A DNA stretch of 64,000 nt from Anaerolineales bacterium (GCA_020059485.1 JAGVCA010000011.1:1-64000); one strand, 5' to 3'. Positions 10,216 through 20,495 are shown, numbered from the stretch's first letter. Notes: a model not told the origin generated them from the letters alone. Made by a program: numbers and translations.

Positions 10216-11127
10216 ATGGAGCGTAAACCGGCCCACACCTCGGATTTCGGCGTCAGCCGGGGCGAGGCGCACGATGCCTCGGAATTCTATAACAGCCGTC
10301 TGTACCAGGACTCCGGGCTGGGGCAGCCCCAACCCCTGGAAGAACTGCACCAGGGCCCTGTCCCGCCGCCCGGGGAGTGGGCCGACCGCCTGTACTGCCA
10401 CACCGCCGAAGATATGCACCATCTGCCGGATAACAGCATTGCCCTGGCGGTCACTTCGCCGCCCTACAATGCCAGCAAGCAGTATGACGAAGACCTCTCG
10501 CTCGACGATTATCTCGACCTGATCGCCGCGGCCGGGGCAGAAGTCTACCGCACGCTCCGCCCTGGTGGCCGCTTCGCCGTCAACATCGCCAACCTCGGCC
10601 GCAAACTTTACATCCCCCTGACCGCCTACTTCTACCAGATCCACCTCGACCTCGGCTTCCTGCCGATGGGCGAGATCATCTGGTTCAAGGGCCGGGTGGC
10701 CAGCGGCAGCACTGCCTGGGGGTCATGGCAGAATACCCGCTCCCCTCGCTTCCGCGACGTGCATGAATATATTCTGGTCTTCGCCAAGCAATCCTTCTCC
10801 CGGCCCGACCGGGGAGAATCGGACATCACCCGGGACGAGTTCATGGCTGCCACCACCTCCGTCTGGGAGATCGCACCCGAATCCGCCCGCCGCATCGGCC
10901 AGCCGGCGCCTTTCCCCCTCGCCCTGCCAGACCGGCTCATCCGCCTGCTGTCCTTCCGCGGCGATGTGATCCTCGATCCCTTTCTCGGCTCCGGCACCAC
11001 GGCCGTCGCCGCCCGGCTGGCCGGACGCCGCTATGTCGGCTACGACACCAATCCGGAGTATATTGTCCTGGCCGAAGCCCGTCTGGCAGCGGCCGATCCA
11101 GACCAGGATCCGACATCCCATCCATAG
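10216..11127 (+). CDS. DNA methyltransferase (N4-cytosine or N6-adenine), apparently orphan
   Basis: Catalytic TSPPYN motif and SAM-binding [17 protein letters not shown]; start trimmed to MERKPAHTS. Confidence 0.8.
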   Translation: MERKPAHTSDFGVSRGEAHDASEFYNSRLYQDSGLGQPQPLEELHQGPVPPPGEWADRLYCHTAEDMHHLPDNSIALAVTSPPYNASKQYDEDLSLDDYLDLIAAAGAEVYRTLRPGGRFAVNIANLGRKLYIPLTAYFYQIHLDLGFLPMGEIIWFKGRVASGSTAWGSWQNTRSPRFRDVHEYILVFAKQSFSRPDRGESDITRDEFMAATTSVWEIAPESARRIGQPAPFPLALPDRLIRLLSFRGDVILDPFLGSGTTAVAARLAGRRYVGYDTNPEYIVLAEARLAAADPDQDPTSHP

Positions 11128-11145
11128 ATCCATAAGGAGCGAACA

Positions 11146-12477
11146 ATGACAACCAAGGTGATCACCGAAGCAGCGAAACCCCGGCCAAAGTCCGGCAAAG
11201 GCAAGACATTGCTGGCCCTGTCCTTTGGCTATTTTATCGACCGTGGCGAGGAGCAGGCCATCTCCGTGCTGTTCCCGACCCTGCAGCAGTTGTGGGGCTT
11301 GTCTTACACCAACCTCGGCACGATCGGCACCATCCGCACCCTGCTGCAGGCCATTTTCACCCCGTTTTGGGGCTTCCTGGCCGACCGCTATTCCCGTAAA
11401 TACGTCATTCTGTTTGGTACTGGCCTGTGGGGCTTCTGGACTCTGGCGGTCGGTTTTACCAATAACTTTGGTCAACTCCTGACCATCCGGGCGATCTCCG
11501 GGATCGGGCTTGGCTGCCTGATGCCGGCCACTTTCTCGCTGCTCTCCGACAGCTTCCCGCCTGAGCGCCGCGGCCGGGCGCTCGGATTGTTGGAAGGTTT
11601 CGGCATCTTCGGCATTGTGGTCGGCACCCTCGGCCTGGGTATGCTGGCCACGCCCGATCTGTGGCGCTGGGGTTTCTTCGCACTGGGAGCTTTTTCGGTA
11701 ATCTCCGGCTTGCTGGTCTACCTCCTGGTTGACGAACCGATCCGAGGCGCGGCTGAGCCTGAACTGGCCGGCAAGATCACCGCCGCCGCCGCCGCCGATT
11801 ACCGCATCCAGCTTTCCGACGTGCCCAAAGTGCTGCGCATCCCGACCATCTGGGTGGCGGTTTTGCAGGGGATGGCCGGCACGATGCCCTGGGTCATCAT
11901 GGGGTTGTACTTCATCACCTGGCTGGTTAACGAGCGCGGCCTGGACGAATCCGGTGCGGCCATCGCCTTTGCCGGCATCGTCATTGGTACCGTGCTCTCG
12001 AACATCATGGGCGGCTTCATCGGCGACTATGCCGAGAAGGTCAACCCGAAATACGGCCGGACCATCATCGGCCAGTTTTCGATCATCACCGGCATCCCGC
12101 TGACCTACTGGCTGCTGACCGGCACCGAGTCCTGGTCGCTGCCCAGTCTGCTGGCGCTGTCCCTCGTCACTGCACTGTTCATCAGTTGGCCAGGCAAGGG
12201 GGCCAAGGAACCGATGATGCAGGGCGTTACCCCGCCGGAACTGCGCAGCGTGGCGTATTCGGTGGTCGCGGTCATCGAGAATGGTTTCTCCGCCCTGGTG
12301 GCGATCTTCGCCGGCTGGCTGGCAGATCAGATCGGCTTGACCCAGGCGATGGTCTGGACCATCCCGGTGCCGTGGGTGGTGTGTGCGCTGATCTTCACCG
12401 CCTTTTATTTCACCTATCCGCGCGATCGGGAGAAGCTGCGGGCTGAAATGTCCGAAAGGGCTAGCCGACTAGAGTAG
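11146..12477 (+). CDS. MFS transporter
   Basis: ~12 hydrophobic segments; GFLADRYSRKYVILFG motif; SD aaggagcg. Confidence 0.85.
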   Translation: MTTKVITEAAKPRPKSGKGKTLLALSFGYFIDRGEEQAISVLFPTLQQLWGLSYTNLGTIGTIRTLLQAIFTPFWGFLADRYSRKYVILFGTGLWGFWTLAVGFTNNFGQLLTIRAISGIGLGCLMPATFSLLSDSFPPERRGRALGLLEGFGIFGIVVGTLGLGMLATPDLWRWGFFALGAFSVISGLLVYLLVDEPIRGAAEPELAGKITAAAAADYRIQLSDVPKVLRIPTIWVAVLQGMAGTMPWVIMGLYFITWLVNERGLDESGAAIAFAGIVIGTVLSNIMGGFIGDYAEKVNPKYGRTIIGQFSIITGIPLTYWLLTGTESWSLPSLLALSLVTALFISWPGKGAKEPMMQGVTPPELRSVAYSVVAVIENGFSALVAIFAGWLADQIGLTQAMVWTIPVPWVVCALIFTAFYFTYPRDREKLRAEMSERASRLE

Positions 12478-12620
12478 CGATTGAGATAATCTGCCCGATT
12501 TGGTGTGTATTCTCTACAGGAATTACACACCTTTAGGACAATCCGGTTCTAGAATTTAAACATCCCAAGAGCGGGCCGCACCTTGTCGGCCTGCTCTATA
12601 TTTGAGAAAGGAGAATTGAG

Positions 12621-12698
12621 ATGCCCGGAAAAACTGCCCCCAAGACTGGCAAGAAACCCCCTGCCACCAAGACAAAAACAACCCCCAAGAAGAAATAA
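12621..12698 (+). CDS. Small basic protein MPGKTAPKTGKKPPATKTKTTPKKK (25 aa)
   Basis: AAGGAG at 12608-12613, 7 nt before ATG; TAA at 12696; intrinsic terminator follows at 12723-12750; not in ORF track. Confidence 0.55.
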   Translation: MPGKTAPKTGKKPPATKTKTTPKKK

Positions 12699-12722
12699 CC
12701 CCGTTTGAAACAACGGAAAAAC

Positions 12723-12750
12723 AGAGAGGCTCATATTATTGAGCCTCTCT
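12723..12750 (+). terminator. Intrinsic terminator-like hairpin
   Basis: Perfect 11-bp stem agagaggctca-tattat-tgagcctctct followed by cttcttt. Confidence 0.8.
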
Positions 12751-12767
12751 CTTCTTTAATCGCACCT

Positions 12768-12792
12768 GTAGGGATAGTTCTCTGAACTGTCC
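12768..12792. repeat. 25-nt hairpin repeat copy A
   Basis: GTAGGGATAGTTCTCTGAACTGTCC; paired with 13510-13534. Confidence 0.6.
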
Positions 12793-12797
12793 ATGAT

Positions 12798-13394
12798 CTA
12801 AAACACTTTCGGGAAATACCGCCCGGTCCGCTTCATATATTCCCGGTACTGATCGCCAAAAGCCTCGATCAACTTTTCTTCCTCCAGGGGCGTCCGCATT
12901 GCCAGCGGGATCCAGGTCAGGACTGCCATCCCGAACACGAACCAATTCGCCAGCGCGATCGCCGTCCCAACGATGAACACAAAGCCGAAGGCATACAACG
13001 GGTGCCGGATATATTTATACGGCCCGCTGGTCACCAATTGGTGCTCGCTGCGGATCGCCACTGTTTTGGTGATATTTTTCCCCAGGCTGCTCAGCTGCCA
13101 GTAGAACAGCGGTGCCACCAGCGCTACCAGCCCGACCCCTACCCAGCGTACCCACCCGGGCAGGGTGGTTACCTGCGACCAGCGCATCCAGGGCGGGTTG
13201 ATCAGGTAGACCAGTACGCCGCCGTACATCAGCATTGCGCCCAGACTGCGCAGTTTGTGCAGCAGTTGATCCTCCTGTTCGGGAGAGACCTTGCGGTCGG
13301 CCTGGTCGGCCCGCCGCCGGAACCTGCCCGACATGGTGAACACCGCCACCAGCAGGATCAATATTGAGAAACGGATCAGATTTTCTTGTGACAT
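12798..13394 (-). CDS. Isoprenylcysteine carboxyl methyltransferase-like membrane protein
   Basis: HQLVTSGPYKYIRHPLYAFG...EEEKLIEAFGDQYREYMKRTGRYFP motif. Confidence 0.8.
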   Translation of the reverse strand: MSQENLIRFSILILLVAVFTMSGRFRRRADQADRKVSPEQEDQLLHKLRSLGAMLMYGGVLVYLINPPWMRWSQVTTLPGWVRWVGVGLVALVAPLFYWQLSSLGKNITKTVAIRSEHQLVTSGPYKYIRHPLYAFGFVFIVGTAIALANWFVFGMAVLTWIPLAMRTPLEEEKLIEAFGDQYREYMKRTGRYFPKVF

Positions 13395-13509
13395 ATAGCA
13401 CCTCAATAATAATTAGGATTAACTAAAATAATATATTGTAATGACTAAATTGTCAAGAGTGAAATCCGTTAAATGGGTTGGGGTGTTGTATGCCACACGA
13501 GGCGCAACA

Positions 13510-13534
13510 GTAGGGACAGGTCTCTGACCTGTTC
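13510..13534. repeat. 25-nt hairpin repeat copy B
   Basis: GTAGGGACAGGTCTCTGACCTGTTC; same length and orientation as 12768-12792. Confidence 0.6.
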
Positions 13535-13597
13535 ACAGTGTATCGAATTATTGGTTCTCGCGCTCTGGCCGGGGCAGGACTGTGGTTCGTGTCCGTT

Positions 13598-14128
13598 CTA
13601 CTCCGCCTTCCACGTCTCCCCAATCGTGGCGAAGTCCTTCAGGCTTTGATAAAAGATTGGTTTGCGTTTCGCCGGTGGCTTGTTCCCGTGCACATGCACC
13701 ACATCCAGCACGAACAGCGCGAACGTCCCCGACAAACCTTCCAACTCCTCGGACAGGGTGGTCTCGAACACCGCTTCCGCGCCTTCCAGCAGCTTGGTCC
13801 GGGTCAGCACCTCCGCCGGGACCAGCATCCGACCCAGCGTTTCGGCCTTGTTGGTGCTCGCCCCGCTCACGTTGCCGGCGGCATAGATCCATTCCCGCTC
13901 TTCCCAAGGGAAGAAGTGCAGCGCCGCCTCCTTGATCTCCCGCAGCAGCGTCAGCGAGTGGTTGCCGACCTGCATGCACACCAGGAAGCGGAACGGCTCT
14001 TTGGAGATCACCGTCCAATAGCCCATCGGAATGAAGTTATCCCCGACCGACAGCACCACGATCTGCTGCGGATAAAACTTGGCGGTAAACGGCGCGGTTT
14101 TGGCTTTCTTGTTCAATCTCGGCAACAT
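13598..14128 (-). CDS. Flavin reductase-like (FMN-binding split barrel) protein
   Basis: FYPQQIVVLSVGDNFIPMGYWTVISKEPFRFLVCMQ...LSGTFALFVLDVVHVHG layout. Confidence 0.65.
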   Translation of the reverse strand: MLPRLNKKAKTAPFTAKFYPQQIVVLSVGDNFIPMGYWTVISKEPFRFLVCMQVGNHSLTLLREIKEAALHFFPWEEREWIYAAGNVSGASTNKAETLGRMLVPAEVLTRTKLLEGAEAVFETTLSEELEGLSGTFALFVLDVVHVHGNKPPAKRKPIFYQSLKDFATIGETWKAE

Positions 14129-14169
14129 ATCTTTTCCCTATCCGTGTTCATCAGTGGTTAAAAAGCTCG

Positions 14170-15666
14170 TCATTCCACCCAATCAAACGTCCGCGTCACC
14201 GCCTTCAACCAACCCTGATACAGCCCCTCGGCTTTCTCCGCCGGCATCTGCGGTTGCCATTCCTTCTCCATCTGCCAGTATTTCCGCAGTTCTTCCTGGT
14301 CCGACCACACCCCGACCGCCATCCCGGCGGCGTAGGCTGCCCCCAGCGCGGTGGTCTCATTGATCTTCGGACGCACCACCGGCACGCCCAGGATATCGGC
14401 CTGGAACTGCATCAGCAATTCGTTCACCACCATCCCGCCGTCCACCTTCAGCGCTTTTAACGCCACCCCGGAGTCCTTGTTCATCGCCTCCAGCACCTCG
14501 CGCGTCTGGTAGGCGGTTGCTTCCAGCGCTGCCCGGGCGATGTGGCTCTTGGTGGTGTAGCGCGTCATTCCCACGATCGCGCCGCGCGCATCGCTGCGCC
14601 AGTACGGCGCGAACAGCCCGGAGAAGGCCGGCACGAAATAGATCCCGCCGTTGTCCTCCACCTGCCGCGCCAGCGCCTCCACCTCGGCCGATTCCTGGAT
14701 GATCCCCAGGTTGTCGCGCAGCCACTGCACCAGCGCCCCGCTGATCGCGATCGAGCCTTCCAGCGCATACACCGGCGCGTTCCCGCCGATCTGGTAGCCC
14801 ATCGTGGTCAGCAGCCCATGAGTAGACGGCACTATCTGCTCGCCGGTGTTCATCAGCATGAAACAGCCGGTCCCGTAGGTGTTCTTGGCCTCGCCGGGCG
14901 AAAAGCATGTCTGGCCATATAGTGCAGCCTGCTGGTCGCCCAGGTCGCCGCACACCGGCACCGCCGTCCCGAACGGTCCATCCCGCAGCGTCATCCCGTA
15001 AAATCCCGGGTCGCTGGACGGGCGGATCTCCGGCAGTATCTTTTCTGGGATCCCCATCGCCGCCAGCAGTTCCGGATCCCATTGCTGCGTCGCCAGATCC
15101 ATCAGCATCGTCCGGCTGGCGTTGGTCACGTCGATGATGTGCTCGCCGGTCAGGTTCCAGATCAGCCACGAGTCAATCGTCCCGAACAGGGCGTGCCCGG
15201 CTTCGGCGTCAGCGCGTAATCCCTTCACATTCTCCAGCAGCCAGGTCACCTTCGGTCCGGAGAAATAGGTCGCCAGCGGCAGTCCGGTCTTGTCCCTGAA
15301 GCGGTCCTGGCCGATCTCGCCGCCCAGCCGTTTGATGATCTGGTCTGTGCGGGTGTCCTGCCACACGATTGCGTTGTGATACGGCTTGCCGGTCCGCCGG
15401 TCCCACACCACTGCCGTCTCGCGCTGGTTGGTGATCCCGACCGCCGCCAGCTGCTCGGCTTTGATCCCCGCAAAACGGAGCGCTTTTTCGATCACTTCCT
15501 GGGTGCGCGCCCAGATCTCCAGCGGGTCGTGCTCCACCCAGCCGGGCTGCGGATAGATCTGTTCGTGTTCCTTCTGGTAGGATGCCAGCATTTTGCCCTG
15601 GCGGGTGAAGATGATGAAGCGGGTGCTGGTCGTACCTTGGTCGATCGCGCCGATGAATTCTGCCAT
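14170..15666 (-). CDS. glpK: Glycerol kinase
   Basis: [17 protein letters not shown]...[32 protein letters not shown]...[19 protein letters not shown]. Confidence 0.95.
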   Translation of the reverse strand: MAEFIGAIDQGTTSTRFIIFTRQGKMLASYQKEHEQIYPQPGWVEHDPLEIWARTQEVIEKALRFAGIKAEQLAAVGITNQRETAVVWDRRTGKPYHNAIVWQDTRTDQIIKRLGGEIGQDRFRDKTGLPLATYFSGPKVTWLLENVKGLRADAEAGHALFGTIDSWLIWNLTGEHIIDVTNASRTMLMDLATQQWDPELLAAMGIPEKILPEIRPSSDPGFYGMTLRDGPFGTAVPVCGDLGDQQAALYGQTCFSPGEAKNTYGTGCFMLMNTGEQIVPSTHGLLTTMGYQIGGNAPVYALEGSIAISGALVQWLRDNLGIIQESAEVEALARQVEDNGGIYFVPAFSGLFAPYWRSDARGAIVGMTRYTTKSHIARAALEATAYQTREVLEAMNKDSGVALKALKVDGGMVVNELLMQFQADILGVPVVRPKINETTALGAAYAAGMAVGVWSDQEELRKYWQMEKEWQPQMPAEKAEGLYQGWLKAVTRTFDWVE

Positions 15667-15768
15667 GGTCAACCTCCTCGATTGTGGACAATGCTCGGCA
15701 TTACGTCTGTATTTTAACAGAATTCAGGTCAGGCGCTCCTGTCAGGATCGGTTGATTTGTGGAGGAGG

Positions 15769-16164
15769 TTAATCCCAGGTGGTGGAGTCAGGCTCTTGAT
15801 CCAGCCACTTGCGGATCCGGTCGGTCAGTTCCTGCGGGTGGATTGGTTTGGTGATGTAATCATTGATCCCCGAGTTATAGGCTTGCTCGGTGATCTCCGG
15901 TTGGTTGACGGCCGAAAACATGATCACCGGGATCTCTTTCAGATCCGGGTCGGCCTTCATCTGCCGGCAAACCGTCATCCCGTCGATCCCTGGCATCATC
16001 AGGTCCAGGATCACCAGTTGCGGCAAAGCATCCTTTGTCCGTTGGATCGCGTTTTGGGAAAGATTTTCAGTCTCGATCTTGTAGCCTTCACGCGTCAGCA
16101 GCACTTCGAGCAGCCGCGTGGTCGATGGGTCATCGTCAATGATCAGGATGGTTTCTTCGTTCAT
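15769..16164 (-). CDS. Response regulator receiver-domain protein
   Basis: ILIIDDDPSTTRLLEVLL...LVILDLMMPGIDG...DYITKPI. Confidence 0.9.
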   Translation of the reverse strand: MNEETILIIDDDPSTTRLLEVLLTREGYKIETENLSQNAIQRTKDALPQLVILDLMMPGIDGMTVCRQMKADPDLKEIPVIMFSAVNQPEITEQAYNSGINDYITKPIHPQELTDRIRKWLDQEPDSTTWD

Positions 16165-16249
16165 CTCAGGTCCGGGGTCGGGTCAGTCCTCACCCTTCTA
16201 CATTCTACCCCTTTCAGGAAAGATACTGAATAGTAAATCGATCCCGATT

Positions 16250-17345
16250 TCATGACTTCTTTTCGCCGATCTGCTGGCGCAGGTAGGCTTCAATAAATCC
16301 ATTCAGGTCGCCATCCAGCACGCTCTGGGCATTCCCGACTTCGTAATTTGTCCGGTGGTCTTTCACCATCTGGTAGGGGTGCAGCACATAACTGCGGATC
16401 TGGCTCCCCCATTCCGCTTTCTGATATTCGCCCCGCAGCTTGGCCCGTTCGGCTTCTTCCTCCTGCTGCTTGACTTCCAACAAGCGCCCGCGCAGCACTT
16501 TCAGGGCGTTTTCCCGGTTTTGCGTCTGCGAGCGTTCATTCTGACATGAGGCCACCAGCCCGGTCGGGATGTGCGTGATCCGCACAGCAGTGTCATTCTT
16601 CTGCACGTTCTGCCCGCCGGCACCGCCTGCCCGAAAGGTTTCGATCTTCAACTCGCTCATGTCGATCTCAAAATCGCTGTCATCTTCCACCTGCGGCAGC
16701 ACTTCCACCTGGGTGAACGAGGTGTGCCGGCGGTTGTTGGAATCGAATGGCGACAACCGCACCAGCCGGTGCACGCCTTTCTCCGGGCGCAGGTAGCCGT
16801 AGGCATATCGCCCGCTGACCGAGATCGTCACGGTCTTAATCCCGGCCTCCTCGCCTTCGGTCAGGTCGATCATTTCGGTCTCGTAGCCATTGCGTTCCGC
16901 CCAGCGCAGGTACATCCGTTGCAGCATCGCCGACCAATCCTGCGAGTCGGTGCCGCCTGCGCCGGCATTGATTGTCAGCAGGGCGTCTCCACGATCGTAC
17001 TTACCGGAGAGCATCGTATTCAGCTCTTTCTGGTAGACCAGCTTGTCCAGCGCGGCGGATTCAGCTTCCAGTTCTGCCCGCATGGATTCATCGCCCATCT
17101 CGGCCAGTTCGCGCGCGTCCGAGAGCCGCTGAGCCAGCGACTGCCACTCCTCGATGCGGTTGCGCAGCCGGGCGATCCGCTTCATCAGTTTTTGTGCTTG
17201 CTGGGGGTTATCCCAGATGCCTGGGTCTTCGGCCTGTTTCTCCAGCTCGGTTAGTTCTGCCTGCGTGCCGGGCAGGTCAAAGCCGCACCAGGAGGGCCTT
17301 GATTTTCTCTTCGTTTTCCGAGAGAAGTGCCACTAGATCTTGCAT
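16250..17345 (-). CDS. prfB: Peptide chain release factor 2, with +1 programmed frameshift
   Basis: FRAGGAGGQNVQKNDTAVRITHIPTG (GGQ). 5' part MQDLVALLSENEEKIKALLVRL ends in CTT-TGA-C (minus strand 17282-17276); +1 shift continues DLPGTQAELTELEKQAEDPGIWDNPQQAQKLMKRIARL into the tracked ORF. Confidence 0.95.
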
Positions 17346-17384
17346 ATCATCTTACCTCTACTTATAAATTATACGTTAAACATT

Positions 17385-17436
17385 CTGTCATTGCGAGTGA
17401 TCAAACCGAAGGTCTGATCAGGCGAAGCAATCTTTT
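17385..17436. repeat. Dispersed repeat CTGTCATTGCGAGTGA...GCGAAGCAATCTTTT
   Basis: Related degenerate copies at 53530-53584 and 61665-61699. Confidence 0.55.
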
Positions 17437-18364
17437 ACTCCCTGAAGCCTGCCAAAATGCTGTCGATGAACGCCTGGGCATCGAACGGTTCCAGATCATC
17501 CGGTCCTTCACCCAGCCCGGCGAACAGGATCGGCAGCCCCAGAGTATGCTGGATCGCAAACGCCATTCCGCCGCGCGCCGAGGAATCCAGTTTTGCCAGG
17601 ATCACCCCGGTCACGCCGACCGTTTCCTTGAAGGCTTTGGCCTGCTGCAGTGCGTTCTGACCGGTGGTCGCATCCATCACCAGCCAGACATGATGCGGCG
17701 CGCCGGGCAGGGCCTTCCCCGCTACCCGGTGGACCTTCTTCAGTTCTTCCATCAGGTTGAAGCGGGTATGCAGCCGGCCGGCGGTATCCACCAGTACCAC
17801 ATCTTCGCCTTTCGAGATTGCCGACTGGATCGCGTCATACGTCACCGCGCCCGGATCGCCGCCGGCCTGCCCGGAAACCACCCGCACCCCCAACCGCTGG
17901 CCCCAGGATTCCAACTGCTCGACTGCCGCCGCCCTGAAGGTGTCTGCTGCCGCGAACACGACCTTATAACCGGCCTCGTGGTAGCGTTTCCCCAGTTTTG
18001 CCGTGCTGGTCGTCTTGCCGGAGCCATTCACGCCCACCACCACGATCACGGTCGGACCATCCGGGTTGTTCTCGATCCCCGGCGGCGGCACGATCAAGGC
18101 TGCAAGCACATCTACCAACCCGGCTCGCAGCTGCCCGGTCTGGGTCCAGCCTTCGTCTCTGGTTCGCGCCTTCAGTTCGGCCAGCACCGCCTCGACGGTC
18201 TCGATCCCCAGGTCAGCCTGCACCAGCAAGGCTTCCAGGTCGTTCCAGGTCTCCTCGTCCAGGTCGCTGATACCCAGCACACCGGCGATCCGCCCGAAGG
18301 CTGCGTTTCGTGTCCTGGCCAGTCCATCTCGCCATTTGTTCAGTTTATCGTTCACAATGGGCAA
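17435..18364 (-). CDS. ftsY: Signal recognition particle receptor FtsY
   Basis: VVVGVNGSGKTTSTAKLGKRY...AAADTFRAAAVEQLESWGQR...VLVDTAGRLHT...GVILAKLDSSARGG. Confidence 0.95.
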   Translation of the reverse strand: MPIVNDKLNKWRDGLARTRNAAFGRIAGVLGISDLDEETWNDLEALLVQADLGIETVEAVLAELKARTRDEGWTQTGQLRAGLVDVLAALIVPPPGIENNPDGPTVIVVVGVNGSGKTTSTAKLGKRYHEAGYKVVFAAADTFRAAAVEQLESWGQRLGVRVVSGQAGGDPGAVTYDAIQSAISKGEDVVLVDTAGRLHTRFNLMEELKKVHRVAGKALPGAPHHVWLVMDATTGQNALQQAKAFKETVGVTGVILAKLDSSARGGMAFAIQHTLGLPILFAGLGEGPDDLEPFDAQAFIDSILAGFRE

Positions 18365-18457
18365 TTATACCGGATGCCCGGCAATTCCGGCCGTACTCTA
18401 CGAAATGCAAGAGCAGGACAAGTCATCATCCTGCTCTCGCTGGGTCTCGGATGCCGG

Positions 18458-19306
18458 CTACTGTGCCTTCAGCTTTTCGATCTCATCCTTCAACGCCTGG
18501 ATGTCCCGATTACCGAACGATGCCAGCGAATCCTTGATGCCTTGCAGGATCCCGACCAGCGAGTGCACCGGCCCCGACCCCGCGCCAATGATAAACCCGG
18601 CCAGCACAAGTTCCACGATCCGTGGCGCGCCAACCCCGAAATACATGAAAACACCCTGGTCGGCAAAGATCGCCACCAGATAACCCAGGAACAACCCACC
18701 GGTGATCGAGATCGCCCGCTTGGTCGAGCGGTATATCGGGTCCTTCGGGATGCTTTCGAGCAGTTTGCCGGCCTTCTCTAACCGGCTTTCGGCTTGTGCC
18801 AATTGGTCTTTTGCTTGCTGGACTGCTTTGTCATTGCCAACCCATTTTTCTTTGTTAGCGTTGACCGTTGTCTTCAATTGTTCCGATGCATCCGAGTATT
18901 CCTTGTTGACCCAGTCAAGGGAGTCCTCCGCCTGACCGACCAGTTTCCCCATCGTCTCAAGCGACTGCTCGATCAGGTCGAACACTACCTCGATCACCCG
19001 CTCGATCGCCAGGGCCAGCGCGGTCAGCGGCGCCAGCAGGGTCGCCACCGACAGATCCGGGTCCAGGAAGTTGACATCCTTGGGTTCCCGCCACTTGAAC
19101 AACCACAGGATCCCCTCTTCCTGGAACAGCGCATAACCGACCATGATCACGATCGGCAGGGCGATCAGCCAGCGGAGGATCCTCCGCTTCAGCGTGCTCC
19201 CACTGGGGACTTCTTTTTTCTGCCCGTTTTCCTCCCCGCCCGGTTCAGCGGCGGTCTGTACGTCATCCCCTTGCAGGGCTGTGCTCTTGGTTCTTGGCAT
19301 ATACAT
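18458..19306 (-). CDS. Uncharacterised membrane protein with central coiled-coil-like segment
   Basis: Long ORF with hydrophobic segments and heptad-like QQAKDQLAQAESRLEKAGKLL. Confidence 0.6.
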   Translation of the reverse strand: MYMPRTKSTALQGDDVQTAAEPGGEENGQKKEVPSGSTLKRRILRWLIALPIVIMVGYALFQEEGILWLFKWREPKDVNFLDPDLSVATLLAPLTALALAIERVIEVVFDLIEQSLETMGKLVGQAEDSLDWVNKEYSDASEQLKTTVNANKEKWVGNDKAVQQAKDQLAQAESRLEKAGKLLESIPKDPIYRSTKRAISITGGLFLGYLVAIFADQGVFMYFGVGAPRIVELVLAGFIIGAGSGPVHSLVGILQGIKDSLASFGNRDIQALKDEIEKLKAQ

Positions 19307-19588
19307 CAGGTTCTCCTTGATCAGTTTTCCGCGAATTCAAATTCAATCTATAGCCATATTCCTTCCCCAAATACAGGAGTCAAGGACCAGGGATCGGATT
19401 GGTGTTTGATGTTGGAGGAATATGATTGCTGCTCGATCTGGATGTCGGTTCCTGAGTTCATCATACAGGAATGTACACCTTATTTCAACCGGTTTGCATG
19501 GCTTTTCAGAAAGGCCCTCGCAAATCAACTGGAACTGACCGAACCTATTGTAAAATGGAAGCAGTCACCCATCCATCAGGAGGTCACG

Positions 19589-20470
19589 ATGGCTAAAAAA
19601 TTAGAGATACCCTATCGTTCCCAGCGAGACTCTGACGCACTCTACGCCCCCTCCGACTGCGGAGCCGCCTGTGTTGCCATGCTATTGCAGGCCTTTGGCA
19701 TCCAGGTCAGCATCGACGATGTCTTTCGCGCCACCAGCGAGCCGCAGTGGGCTTTCCTCTCCCGCAGCAACCTTAAGAATGCCGCCGCCCAATTCCAGCT
19801 CCCACTGCGCCGGTTCTCCGATGGCGACCAGGCTTTCCTCAAGCGCAAGATCGACGACAACCGCGGCGTGATCGCTCTGGTCAACTATGCCGCATGGTCC
19901 CGAAATGGCTCGGGGGTTTCCACCCAATCCACCTTTGCCAAGACCCATTTTGTGGTGGTCACCGGGTACGATGGCAACGACATCCTGATCAACGACCCGC
20001 TCTGGTGGGGGTTGCGCCGGCCGGAGGGCAAAGACAAACGCATGACCTACGATCAGTTTGCGTCGGCCTGGGGCTCGTGCCACCAGTTCAATAACAACCC
20101 GGACTTTGTCGGCCTGGTCACCGAGTCGCAGATTCCCAGCGAGACCACACCCGTCTCTGGCCAGACTGTCACCCAGGACGAGGTTAACCGCATTATGGCC
20201 TGGGGCGCTTTCATGGGCATCACGATCGACGAATCCCGTCTCAACCTCCGCGCAGTCGCCGATGTCTATCTCACTTTTGTCGGCCAGTGGGGCGAAAATG
20301 TGGTCCCGTACACTGTCCGGGTGGGCGATGACCTCGGCATGCTGGCCCTGCGGTTCTACGGTGACCCGATGAAATGGAAGGTCATCACGTATTTCAATGA
20401 TCTGCCTCCGATCGAGGCTTTTTCGGTCGGAGACGTGCTCAAGATCCCGGAACCGACCATTGGCGTCTGA
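19589..20470 (+). CDS. C39-like cysteine peptidase with C-terminal LysM-like domain
   Basis: APSDCGAACVAMLLQAFG...KTHFVVVTGYDGNDILINDPLW; C-term YTVRVGDDLGMLALRFYGDPMKWKVITYFNDL...FSVGDVLKIP; SD aggaggt before ATG 19589. Confidence 0.75.
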   Translation: MAKKLEIPYRSQRDSDALYAPSDCGAACVAMLLQAFGIQVSIDDVFRATSEPQWAFLSRSNLKNAAAQFQLPLRRFSDGDQAFLKRKIDDNRGVIALVNYAAWSRNGSGVSTQSTFAKTHFVVVTGYDGNDILINDPLWWGLRRPEGKDKRMTYDQFASAWGSCHQFNNNPDFVGLVTESQIPSETTPVSGQTVTQDEVNRIMAWGAFMGITIDESRLNLRAVADVYLTFVGQWGENVVPYTVRVGDDLGMLALRFYGDPMKWKVITYFNDLPPIEAFSVGDVLKIPEPTIGV

Positions 20471-20495
20471 ACGGCACCAGGAGGTCATCGCACTC

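Noticed and set aside
18794-19588. 265-residue N-terminal extension of the C39-LysM ORF
   Set aside because: It is antisense to 18458-19306 and has no recognisable content; aggaggt SD precedes ATG 19589.
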